64,000 nt of DNA from Trichomonas vaginalis G3 (lineage: Eukaryota > Parabasalia > Trichomonadida > Trichomonadidae), in contig NC_067205.1 of the NCBI RefSeq assembly GCF_026262505.1, positions 5,518,001 to 5,582,000 on the forward strand, in the 5' to 3' direction. The notes below the pieces were generated by a model. That model worked only from the letters and a program-made list of their open reading frames with translations, searched no databases and was not told the origin of the DNA. Positions 10,618 through 19,852 of the stretch are shown in pieces. How positions within the stretch are numbered: the stretch's first letter is position 1; each line of letters opens with the position of its first letter. A program made the translations under genes and the position numbers.

Positions 10618-11616
10618 TTATGCTATTGAAGGTAAAGTTATTAGGGAAACAAACTGGGAAAAAGAAAAGAAAGAGGTGGCACACCCACGAAATTTAAGAT
10701 TACCGTTATTAATATTATCTAGTAATGTGATTTTTATCATACCATTTCCATATTGGATTCCATTTTTCGTTATTGCAGAACTCAAATAATAATCTCTTTT
10801 GAAAATATATCCATTTGGTTTAAATGAATTTGAAGTCAATACATAACCTGATCCACCAGCTGCAGCATACCCAGTACTGACTGAAGCATCACCCCCAAAC
10901 CAACCTCCCCCACCACCTGCACCAGAATTTGAAGATCCCCCATATCCAAATTGAGCTTTTGAGCGACTATTTTCAATTATCGCAACTCCTGTTCCAGATT
11001 GGGTCCCTCCAAACGAGGAATATCTTAAATGTGTGGTATTTGTTGATCCATCACCTCCTGTATAGCCTCCTCCTGTACCTCCTGGCATATGATCACTAAT
11101 TTCTACATTGACGGTTTTAGTGATTTTGGTATTTGGATCGGTAACGTATTGGTAGCCCGTATATGATCTATATGTTGAACCTGCACCACCACCTGCAACT
11201 ATGACTCGAGTATTAATATGGTCTCTTTCGAGGCGTATATCGCTTGCCCCGCCTCCACTACCCCCACAATTATTGCGATTATCAGAATGTCCATTTCCAC
11301 CGCCATTGAACCCTCCTAGATTTTGACCATTGTCGTTTACTATTCCTTTTCCACCGACATATAAAAAGCCTTTCGTTTCATTTTTTAGTGTAAGGATGCC
11401 TTTTGAATATCCTCCTGGACCGCCTTTCTCATTAGTACCTCCTCCTTGTGCTCCCCAAACTTCAAGTAAATATTGACCTGATGAAAAATTGACTTCATAG
11501 GGAACACAAATATGTGTATCACTGCATGGATATTAAAATGTATATTCATTCTCTTTGTCTTTATATACTTTAATATCACCTTTAGAGATATCTGTAAGAT
11601 TATATTTGATTGACAA
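10618..11616 (-). pseudogene. Glycine-rich protein, copy 2 (broken)
   Basis: Aligned with copy 1 the reading frame runs from 11616 to 10618, again 332 codons. Two defects are visible: the start is TTG (11616-11614), as in copies 1 and 6, and codon 28 is TAA (11535-11533) where copies 1, 3 and 6 have Glu in FEYPC. The rest of the frame is open and keeps the EVWGAQGGG entry, GGASDIRLE and Gly-rich blocks, with an insertion of about 15 residues (VTDPNTKITKTVNVE). Either a young pseudogene or one with a shortened product. Confidence 0.8.
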
Positions 11617-11750
11617 TTTTAATTATTAAGCAAGAAAAAGAAATAACTTATTAAAAGATAAGTATCATTTAATAAAATAAGTAAATTGATAGTAGTGGAA
11701 GATGAATTTTGAGATAATCTTCGAATCTTTTTGGAAATAATAAAATCGCG

Positions 11751-11791
11751 ATTTATCAGGGTCACGTTTCTTAATGGTAATGGTATTTGTC
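11751..11791 (-). promoter_or_regulatory. Conserved upstream box of glycine-rich copy 2
   Basis: TTATCAGGGTCACGTTTC followed by TTAATGGTAATGG, about 140 bases upstream of copy 2. Clearly related to the boxes at 10101 and 12901. Confidence 0.45.
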
Positions 11792-12221
11792 GGTAAATGT
11801 GAATCGAATAGTTTTTTATGCAGGGTTATTATTTGGTTTTTGATATATAGCAAATTCTCAACTTAAAAAATGGATTGAAAAATATTCAATAAATTGATAA
11901 TGAATCCGAAAATGCAAATGAATTATATACCAATAATAATTTGATGAAATACAAATAAATCGGATACAGCGTAAAGCTCTCAATTAATTTGTGAATAACT
12001 TAACTGTAATAGAAAAGAAATTATATTTTGATATGATTCACATTTAAGTAATTTCATAAGTTTAAGTTTAATTTTTAAGAATAAAGTTTTCTTATGGAAA
12101 TCATATTTGAATAATTGAATTAAAATTTTAAATAATTTTCCTTTCTCTAAACAATTATTCTAAATACACTCAAAAATATTATGAAAATACCAACCTCTAA
12201 TTTGATTATTCGCCTCTGTCT
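11792..12221. other. AT-rich spacer in cluster
   Basis: About 430 AT-rich bases. No gene or repeat recognised beyond general similarity to the spacers of other cassette copies. Confidence 0.4.
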
Positions 12222-12535
12222 CGGAAACAATACGAATCAAGTGCCATGGTTGGCAGGGTATTAAGTTGATTTGACAGAGATGTCAACGATCGAAGCACCT
12301 CCTTCCCTCTACGGATACGTTCGAAAGATCACAGAACCAGAGTTCGAACGACTTGAAGAGAGAGGAGAAAAGTTTGTTGTTATGTTTGGTTCAGCGTTCT
12401 GTTCTAAGTGCAGAAACATGAGAGAATCATACTTCGATGCAGCGATGGCATTAGGAAGACAAGGTTCTAAAATCAGTTTCTCATATTGGGACATCACAGA
12501 AATGACACCATCTTTCAGTCGTGATAAAGACATCT
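12222..12535 (+). pseudogene. Relic of PDI-like gene with near-identical block
   Basis: Two parts of different age. The first 64 bases are diverged from the 8275 region of the intact gene. The next 250 bases (12286-12535) match 8479-8728 with a single visible mismatch (ACCTCCTTC followed by C instead of T). This block includes the CSKC redox motif. Between the two parts about 140 bases of the parent are missing. The sharp contrast in divergence points to a recent gene-conversion or duplication patch laid over an old relic. The short open frame across it is unlikely to be a functional gene. Confidence 0.85.
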
Positions 12536-12721
12536 ATATCTTAATAAATGAGCAACATCGAATTTGATTTCCTTATTTATTGAAAAAATTGTATATCATT
12601 CTGAAAGATTCTAGATATTTATTATACAAAATATAATTTACTAATATATATAGAGAGAACAGTATCTTAATTGGGATAGATTTTAATGATAAGATTTATA
12701 TGAGAATAACTAAACACTAAC

Positions 12722-12791
12722 ATGTATAAATATCAATGTATACTTTATTTTTTCCTTTAGAGACATCTGAAAAGTTATATTTGAATTGCAA
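12722..12791 (-). pseudogene. Relic of glycine-rich gene (N-terminal 23 codons)
   Basis: The reverse strand from 12791 reads QFKYNFSDVSKGKNKVYID after a TTG, matching the first ~20 residues of the glycine-rich copies, then homology stops. The upstream box at 12901 is kept. The rest of this copy has been lost. Confidence 0.75.
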
Positions 12792-12900
12792 TTTTAAATA
12801 TTAGAAAATAAAAGGAAATATGGTACTAATAAGATAAATTTTGTTCAATTATATAAGTAAAATAATGATAAAAGAGGTTTTATTTTGAATTAGCGAAATA

Positions 12901-12940
12901 CAACTTGTCGGGTCTCGTTTCTTGATGGTAAGAATGCTAT
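12901..12940 (-). promoter_or_regulatory. Conserved upstream box of glycine-rich relic
   Basis: CTTGTCGGGTCTCGTTTC followed by TTGATGGTAAGAAT, about 110 bases upstream of the relic start. It is preserved although the gene is gone. Confidence 0.4.
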
Positions 12941-13260
12941 GGATGTTTGGTGATCTAAATTCGCTTTGATTGTGACTCTGATAGCAAATTGATCAAACAA
13001 ATTGACCCCATAAAAAATAAAATATTTTCAATTGTCGAAAAAAAAATATTTCAATTAATTGTGAGTGAATCCGTCAATTGAAATATTTTCAATTAAATCT
13101 GAAATTTTATTGTTCGATTAGAATTTATTATAATTGTTTTATATTAGTTTTTGAAATCGTCTAAAAACGTTTTTCCCAATAAAGCATGAAGTAAAATGAT
13201 ATGATTTAAATAACAATAATTCGAATTTATGAAATGTTCATTACAAGCACGTACAATTTC
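12941..13260. other. AT-rich spacer
   Basis: No gene or clear repeat. AT-rich spacer similar in composition to the other cassette spacers. Confidence 0.4.
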
Positions 13261-13360
13261 AAGAGAGGAGAATATTTTGATGTTATGTTTGATTCAGGAT
13301 TCTGTTCTATATGCATAAATATGTGATATTCATATTACGATCCAACGACAGAACTCAGGA
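13261..13360 (+). pseudogene. Relic of PDI-like gene (CxxC region)
   Basis: About 100 bases related to 8547-8650 of the intact gene (AAGAGAGGAGAA..TTTTGATGTTATG, then TCTGTTCTA..TGCA). Strongly decayed with no open frame. It precedes glycine-rich copy 3, repeating the convergent pairing. Confidence 0.75.
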
Positions 13361-13430
13361 GATATTATATATACAACATTTGGATAAATTTTATCATTTG
13401 AATAAACTTTGTATTTTAAATCTGGAAAAA

Positions 13431-14423
13431 TTATACAACTGAAGGAAGAGTTATTAGTGAAATAAGCTGTGAAAAAGAAAAATCCGGCGTGCCACATCCA
13501 CGAAATTTCATATTATTATCTTTCCCATTATAATTGAGGACTGTTATTCTAATTGCACCGTTTTCATGTTTGACACCGCTAGTCATTGACGCTTTTCTCA
13601 AATAATATTCGATTTTATCAATATATCCGCTTGGTTTCAATGAAGATAGTGTTAATACATATCCTGAGCCACCTGAAGCGCTCAATCCCCATAGGCAAGA
13701 AGCAGCGCCTCCAAACCAACCCCCTCCACCCCTGGATCTGAAGTGTCATATTGTACCTTAGTGCATGAACCGCCATATCCGAACTCGGCTATTGTACGAT
13801 AATAATTGTATTCTGCAATTTTTCCTGGTCCAATTTGCGTACCTCCATAACTCCAGTATTGAGGATATTGAGAATTAATGGTTCCGTTGCCGCCTTCATC
13901 CCCTCCTCCACAACCTCCTGGATTATAATAATTAAAATTATTAGAATCAGTTGCAGAATATCCATGCCCAGACCCCCCTCCACCGCCCGCAACTATAATA
14001 CGGGTATTAAATGAGTCTGTTTCAAGTCGAATATCACTTGCACCACCTCCACCACCTCCATATGTATAGGATAAGTCATAGAAGGATCCATTTCCACCAC
14101 CATTAAATCCTCCCATTTGAATACCTTTCGTTTGGTTTGCTGTTCCTTTCCCTCCAACATATAAAAATCCTTTAGTTTCGTTTTTCAAAGAAAGGATTCC
14201 TCTTGAATACCCACCAAGACCATCATTCATGTTATTATACCATCCACCTTGTGCCCCCCCAAACTTCTAGTAGATATCGTCCACGTGGAAAATTAACCTC
14301 ATATGGAGAACAATCATATGTAGCATTGCAAGGATATTCGAATGTGTATTCATTATCAACATCATTATAATATACTTTTTCTTCTCCTTTAGTTTGATCT
14401 AAGAGATGGTATGTAAATGGCAT
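13431..14423 (-). pseudogene. Glycine-rich protein, copy 3 (frameshifted)
   Basis: Full-length homology (about 330 codons), starting with an ATG (MPFTYHLLDQTKGEEKVYY). Two frameshifts split it. One is near 14260 in a C-run after EVWG, where other copies have fewer Cs. The other lies near 13682-13740, in the GGGGGW block. The rest keeps GGASDIRLE, IVAGGGGGSG and the Cys plus hydrophobic C-terminus (LITLPSVV). TCACTT about 25 bases upstream could be an initiator. A pseudogene unless the C-run is a sequencing error. Confidence 0.8.
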
Positions 14424-14952
14424 TTTTATTTATTAAAAAATAATAAGTGATTCGATAATTAAAAGATTCCGTTTGTATATGATAATGTTATGAAAACATA
14501 AAATGCTGAATTTATTGTATAATAATATTATGAAATTGAGTTCAATAAGGTTATGCGTTTAGGAACAGTTGGATATCATGCTTATTTGTATAGTGTGTTT
14601 TATTACTAAATTCGAGTGTAGATTTTAAACAATATATCGAAATTTTAGAGGAAAAAAAATCATGAGTTGAGACATTTTTACCAGTTTTTGGTCACGTATG
14701 AAATAGTATCAAGCTACTATTAAAATAAATATTCATAGTTTTTAAATGTCGACATTTCCCTCAAAACATACATGTTTTCAAAATTTGAATTGATATAAAA
14801 ATTCTATCAATTCATTTTTGAATTTTTTTTGAATAAGTTATTATAATATCCATTAAAACTTTTTATGGGCAAAGTAATAAAACATTTATTGGATTTCAAA
14901 AAATACATGTTTTCAAAATTTCAGATTGATTTCCACAAAAAAATAATATTAA
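14424..14952. other. AT-rich spacer
   Basis: No gene. A weakly similar stretch appears twice (ACATGTTTTCAAAATTT near 14769 and near 14906). Nothing else recognised. Confidence 0.4.
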
Positions 14953-15258
14953 GCATTAGTAGGTAATGTGATAAAGGAGATTATTTTAGAAAAAGAAAAA
15001 TCTGGGGAACCACACCCGCGAAATGGTAGGTTAAAACAATCGCTCCTAAAACTACCATTCGTAGCATTCTCAATTTTTTAAAATAAATATTAAAATCACC
15101 TGGATTTTAATACGCACCTTGTACTCCCCAAACCTCAAGCAAATATTGGCCTTGTGAAAAATTAACTTCGTATGGACCAAAATCATATGCAGTTTTGCAT
15201 GGATATTCAAATGATATTTGTTATCTTTATCATTATACACTTAAGTTATATATGATAG
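14953..15258 (-). pseudogene. Glycine-rich protein, copy 4 (end fragments only)
   Basis: C-terminal remnants (14953-15030, matching the ..CGF.FSQL..LITLP end) lie next to N-terminal remnants (about 15110-15258, matching EVWG and FPPGRYLLEV). The glycine-rich centre has been deleted. Confidence 0.75.
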
Positions 15259-15396
15259 CCAAATTTAATGTTTAGATATAAATATAGGTTATTGTAATAA
15301 AATGATCATGTTTGTTTAGATGGAAGCATTCTATAAGCAATATAAGTCATAATTTATGGAAATTATATTCATTTTGTTTAGAATTTGATATAAAAG

Positions 15397-15430
15397 CTTA
15401 TTCGGATCTCGTTTCAAGATAAACAGAATA
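15397..15430 (-). promoter_or_regulatory. Conserved upstream box of glycine-rich copy 4
   Basis: CTTATTCGGATCTCGTTTC at about 150 bases upstream of the copy-4 relic. Related to the boxes at 10101, 11751, 12901 and 17375. Confidence 0.4.
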
Positions 15431-15492
15431 TCTTGGAGTAAATAAATAATTTATTGAAGATTTCCAAAGCATTACTAAATCTGGATTTTCAC

Positions 15493-15939
15493 TTAATTGC
15501 AAATTCTCCCTGCAATTATACGGGTAGTTAATAAGTCCATTTCAAGTCGAATATCACTTGCTCCACCTCCACCGCCACCATACATTTCTTTTGCACTATA
15601 AAAATATCCATTTCCACCTCCATTGAATCCTCCCATTTGAATTCCTGGAACAGTAGTTGCGGTTCCTCTTCCGCCAACATATAAATAACCTTTTGTTTCG
15701 TTTTTCAAAGAAAGAATTCCTTTTGAATAACCACCAAGGCATTCATCGGCTTTATTATACCAACCTCCTTGTGCTCCCCAGACTTCAAGAAGATAACTTC
15801 CTGGTGGAAAATTTACTTCATACGGAGCACAATCATATGTACTTGAGCATGGGTATTCAAATGTGTATTCATTTTCTTTGTCATTAAATACTTTATTAGT
15901 CCCTTTAGAATGGTCTGTGAGGTTGAATGTGAATGGCAT
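15493..15939 (-). pseudogene. Glycine-rich protein, copy 5 (N-terminal half)
   Basis: 148 aa starting with ATG (MPFTFNLTDHSKGTNKVF). It keeps the entry motif EVWGAQGGWYNKADECLGGY, GGFNGGGNG and GGASDIRLE, then ends abruptly after TTRIIAG. The remaining ~180 residues of the family, including the C-terminal Cys segment, are absent. The mariner begins 37 bases upstream of the ATG and separates the gene from its conserved upstream box (17375). Probably non-functional. Confidence 0.75.
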
Positions 15940-16169
15940 TTTGAAAACTTGGCATTAAAAAGATAATATAATATAGGGTGTCCAAAGGTGCGTTTAGCAC
16001 AGCGCTCTATATGAGACTATTAAAGGAGATATATGCTGATTATAAATATATAATAAAAAATATGAATATATGTATATGATGAGTATGTTGTATTTTGGCG
16101 CCATGCCGGGATATAAAATGAATTTTGAGACAAGAGGCGGTTTCGCGGGAAATTTTGGCGGGATTTTTT

Positions 16170-16175
16170 TCATTT
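16170..16175 (+). promoter_or_regulatory. Initiator-like element, mariner transposase
   Basis: TCATTT, 5 bases before the ATG at 16181. This host-type initiator argues for the internal start over the upstream in-frame codon at 16070. Confidence 0.6.
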
Positions 16176-16180
16176 TTTTA

Positions 16181-17197
16181 ATGAATCATAAAGAAAACAT
16201 CCTCGCTCTTGCAAAAAAATGCAAAGACTGTAAAAAAATCTACGAGACATTGGTAAAATGCTTCGGTATGGATGCTCCTAGCTATTCCACTGTAACGTAT
16301 CATGTTAGGATGTATCACTTCATGAACAAAAAGGCGCCCATCATAAAAATTGACAAAAAATTGCCGGATCAAAGAAAAATCAAAGCAATTCTTCAAGCGC
16401 TAGATGAAGACCCAAGAGCATCACTCAGAAGGATAGAGGAGATGACAAAGATACCACGTACAACAGTCAGTTATTATCTGCACAATTATTTGAACTACAA
16501 ACTAGCGTATACACGTTGGGTTCCGCACAACCTTAATTCAGTTCAAAAAAAATCTAGAGTCCAATCTTCGAAAGAGCTCCTCTCTATATTGGGTGCGTAT
16601 CAATCCAAGAAGTTTCGCTTTTTAGTAACAGGGGACGAGTCTTGGTTTCAATATGCAACAGAAGCCAAAATCATGTGGATCCCGAAGGATGAAAATCCGC
16701 AAACATTCCCGAAGAAAAAAATTGACACACCAATGATGATGTTGTCGGTTTTTTGGGGCGTGAATGGCATCATCGCAATTGATATTCTTCAAAAACCTAA
16801 TACGATGAATGCTCAGTATCTAATTGACAATGTTCTTACTCAAATTATCAATTCTGATGAGTTTGAGAAATCCAAACAACAAAAACAAAAGTTTGCAATT
16901 CATTTTGATAATTCAAGAGTTCACAAAAGTCATAAGGTAATGAATTACTTGGTGGAAAACAATGTCAAAGTTGTTCCAAACCCAATTTATTCACCTGATA
17001 TTGCACCCTCTGACTTTTATTTATTCGGCACGCTAAAAAAGAGAGCTGAAGGACGCGAATTCGCGAGTCCAGATGATCCTGAAAATTTTGTAAGAGAGCA
17101 ATTTGAGCAATTTTCTCATGATGATTTAAAGCGTGTCTTTCAAGCCTGGATCGATCGCTGCGAACGCGTGATTGAATCCATTGGTGATTATATTTAA
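16181..17197 (+). CDS. mariner transposase
   Basis: 338 aa from the ATG at 16181 (MNHKENILALAKK). An earlier in-frame start at 16070 would add 37 unlikely residues. An N-terminal helix-turn-helix pair (about 1-110, including RASLRRIEEMTKIPRTTVSYYL) binds the TIRs. The catalytic core has TGDESWF (first Asp), HFDNSRVHKS (second Asp) and YSPDIAPSDFYLFG (third Asp, 34 residues on), the DD34D signature of mariner. It cuts and pastes the element at TA sites in the nucleus. The frame is fully open and all catalytic residues are present, so activity is possible. Confidence 0.93.
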   Translation: MNHKENILALAKKCKDCKKIYETLVKCFGMDAPSYSTVTYHVRMYHFMNKKAPIIKIDKKLPDQRKIKAILQALDEDPRASLRRIEEMTKIPRTTVSYYLHNYLNYKLAYTRWVPHNLNSVQKKSRVQSSKELLSILGAYQSKKFRFLVTGDESWFQYATEAKIMWIPKDENPQTFPKKKIDTPMMMLSVFWGVNGIIAIDILQKPNTMNAQYLIDNVLTQIINSDEFEKSKQQKQKFAIHFDNSRVHKSHKVMNYLVENNVKVVPNPIYSPDIAPSDFYLFGTLKKRAEGREFASPDDPENFVREQFEQFSHDDLKRVFQAWIDRCERVIESIGDYI

Positions 17198-17277
17198 ATA
17201 AACTTTATATATATGTAACTTGTTTATTTCTATTCGCAGTATTCAGGTTTGTGCTAAACACACCTTTGGACACCCTA

Positions 17278-18191
17278 TAATATGAAGAAAGAATTTTTCA
17301 AATGAATATCTTTGAAGAAATATTAATTAAATATTTGGAAACTTATTGAAAAACTATTGAACATTAAGAAAACAGACTTATCCGGATCACGTTTGGTAAT
17401 AATCATTATGTCTTTGAATATTTGTTGCTTTTGCACTACTTTCTATTGATAATTTCTCGTAGAAATGAAAGTTTACAGAATTAATATTCAAAAAATAAGA
17501 ATCAATTGAATTTTTTCAGAGAATATTTTATTTCAATCGATTGAATTATAAATTGACAAATGAAAAATGATTCTCGAAATTATCAAAAAAATAAAATTAT
17601 CATCGTTTTATCTCAAAAGGTGTATTTTTCTGAGAGGAAAAAAAAACTTGAATGAATTTCAATGTACTCACAAAAAAAGTGTTTTGGAATACAATTGATT
17701 TTGAAAAACAAGAGGAGAAGAAAAAATCACAAAATTTATCAAAAATAACAAATAATATGACCTTAATTTAATTTCGGAATAAAATTTCAGAAAATGAGAA
17801 CCAAAAGAGTAGAAATAAGGAGTCATTTAGGGATATATTATTGTTATTGGTTTATCAAAAAAATTCTTCGTTGAATTTGGGAAATTAATTCATTAGAAGC
17901 ACGGAATAAATAGATGGTTGAGACTTCGTTGGGATGAAATTTTAAAATTATAAAATAATAGATAATTTGATAGGAAAAGGTATAAAAGAGGTTAAATTTA
18001 GGTTATCAATTTCTAATTTCTTTGGATATTGTTAAGAAATTTCAATATTGAACTATGCAACTAATTTCGATTGATGACAAGATAATTCACATTTTCTCCA
18101 CTCATTTAAAAATTCTATATTGATAAACTTCGATTTTTAATCATATGAAGACAAATTTAAAAAAAAATTATTATTTTTGAAGGGAAAAATA
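17278..18191. other. Spacer with displaced promoter box
   Basis: About 900 AT-rich bases without a gene. At 17375-17410 it holds a copy of the conserved glycine-rich upstream box (ACTTATCCGGATCACGTTT). Subtracting the 1.3-kb mariner places this box about 135 bases from the copy-5 start, as in the other copies. Confidence 0.55.
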
Positions 18192-19169
18192 CTATATAAC
18201 ACAAGGTAAAGTTATAAAAGAAACTAGTTGTGAAAAAGAAAAGCCAAGCGAGCTACATCCACGAAATTTAATAACATTATCTTTCCCAGCATAATTTAAG
18301 ATTGTTATCTTAATAGCACCATTTCCATATTGGATGTCATTCATCATTGAAGCTCTGCTTAAATAATACTCTCTTTCAGGAACGTATCCATCTGGTTTAA
18401 AAGAATTTAATGTAAGAACATATCCCGAACCACCTGCACCACCAAATCCATAATATCCGGAAGCAGCACCTCCAAACCAGCCGCCTCCGCCGCCAGAACC
18501 TGGATCGCCACAAGTATAACAAACATTTGAACCTCCATAGCCAAAATCGGCTTGAATACGAAAATTGTTAAAACCGCCTGATTCCCCTGGATTTATTTGA
18601 GTTCCTCCATAGGCTGCATATTCTGGATTAGATGATTGATATACTCCATCACCACCTTTTATACCACCTCCTGAACCTCCTTTATTATAATATAGAGAAC
18701 TTGAATCACCTCCTATCCCGGAACCCCCTCCACCGCCCGCAACTATAATACGGTCGTAATATGAGTATCTTTCAAGGCGAATATCACTTGCACCACCTCC
18801 ACCACCTCCATAATAATTGGAATTCCAATAATATCCACTTCCACCGCCATTGAATCCTCCCATTTGTATTCCATGTGTATCATTTGCAGTTCCTTTTCCA
18901 CCTATATATAAAAAACCTTTTTTTTCGTTCATCAATGAAAGAATGCCTTTTGAATAGCCACCAAGGCATTCATCTTTTTTATTGTACCAACCACCTTGTG
19001 CTCCCCAGACTTCAAGAAGATATCTCCCTGGTTGAAAAATAACTTCATATGGAGCACAATCATAAGTAGAATTACAAGGATATTCAAAAGAATATTCGTT
19101 AGAAATTTCATTATAAAATACTTTTTCTTTGCCTTTAGAATGGTTTGTGAAATTATATTTGATTGACAA
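18192..19169 (-). CDS. Glycine-rich protein, copy 6
   Basis: 325 aa, fully open. It has the family layout: FEYPCNSTYDCAPYEV, RYLLEVWGAQGG, GGFNGGGSG, GGGGGGASDIRLE, IVAGGGGGSG, GGGGGWFGGAASG, and a C-terminal FRGC..FSQLVSFITLP. Extra cysteines occur in the middle (NVCYTCGD). The first codon is TTG (19169-19167), as in copies 1 and 2, with in-frame TAG and TAA immediately upstream. The first ATG would be codon 81, inside the domain. It is either a non-ATG start, an unrecognised 5' exon, or loss of function. An extracellular role is inferred only from the domain. Confidence 0.75.
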   Translation of the reverse strand: MSIKYNFTNHSKGKEKVFYNEISNEYSFEYPCNSTYDCAPYEVIFQPGRYLLEVWGAQGGWYNKKDECLGGYSKGILSLMNEKKGFLYIGGKGTANDTHGIQMGGFNGGGSGYYWNSNYYGGGGGGASDIRLERYSYYDRIIVAGGGGGSGIGGDSSSLYYNKGGSGGGIKGGDGVYQSSNPEYAAYGGTQINPGESGGFNNFRIQADFGYGGSNVCYTCGDPGSGGGGGWFGGAASGYYGFGGAGGSGYVLTLNSFKPDGYVPEREYYLSRASMMNDIQYGNGAIKITILNYAGKDNVIKFRGCSSLGFSFSQLVSFITLPCVI

Positions 19170-19852
19170 TTACTATTAAACTTATTTAAAAAGAAAAAGA
19201 TAAATATACTGTAAAATTTATAATACAACTAAGTGAATACGTAAACATGCTAGAAGACTGGTAATACAATTTTTTGCGAAGGATATGCTTTGTTTGGAGC
19301 TTATATCCTAGGAAATAAGAGAATATTGTATATATGTTGATTTTTAGCTTGTAAAATTAAGACACGAGCTTAATTATGAGCAGCAAAGGAAAATTCATTC
19401 AAAAAAATTGAATTGATACAATTTTATGAGAGACAATTTTTAAAAAATTTGGATACTATCACTGAAAATTGTGAACTGCACAAAATATTTCTCATAATAT
19501 TAATAATTAATAATAATGTTTAATAATTAAAAAAATAAAGCTACTATTTCAATCCCCTTACAATTTTGTAAAAATAAAAAAACTGAAGTATAATGTTGTG
19601 TAACATATTCGATAAACAAGAAATTATCATACTTGAAAAGTTTGGTAAACATAATTCAGAATAGAAGTTACTTTTACTTCTAGATCAATAAAATGTGGCA
19701 TGAAAGCCAAGCTTTGAGGATCATCAAAAGCATCATACCTACTTTATTCATTTTATTAATAAAAAGAAAAAGTCATGTGGAAGCTAGTGCAACTATTATC
19801 AAAAATAACAAATAATTTTTACTTTTTTCCGATGAGAGGAAATTTATTATGC
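19170..19852. other. AT-rich intergenic region
   Basis: No gene, RNA or repeat recognised. It lacks the conserved upstream box found near other glycine-rich copies. Confidence 0.5.

Larger units (their letters stand above)
15976..17275 (+). mobile_element. mariner element (Tvmar1-like), apparently complete
   Basis: 1300 bp bounded by inverted repeats starting GGGTGTCCAAAGGTG (left) and their complement (right), about 27 bases with one mismatch in the part I compared. TA target duplications flank it at 15974-15975 and 17276-17277. It encodes one uninterrupted DD34D transposase. The match in size, TIR style and target site to the T. vaginalis mariner family Tvmar1 is from memory and not verified. 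It lies just upstream of glycine-rich copy 5, in its promoter. Confidence 0.93.

Noticed and set aside
12271-12567. 98-aa thioredoxin gene
   Set aside because: The frame is the near-identical patch of the PDI-like gene fused to random flanks. It lacks the rest of the fold and a promoter-like start.
16070-16180. Upstream start for the mariner transposase
   Set aside because: The extra 37 residues do not resemble mariner proteins, and a TCATTT initiator sits 5 bases before the internal ATG at 16181.
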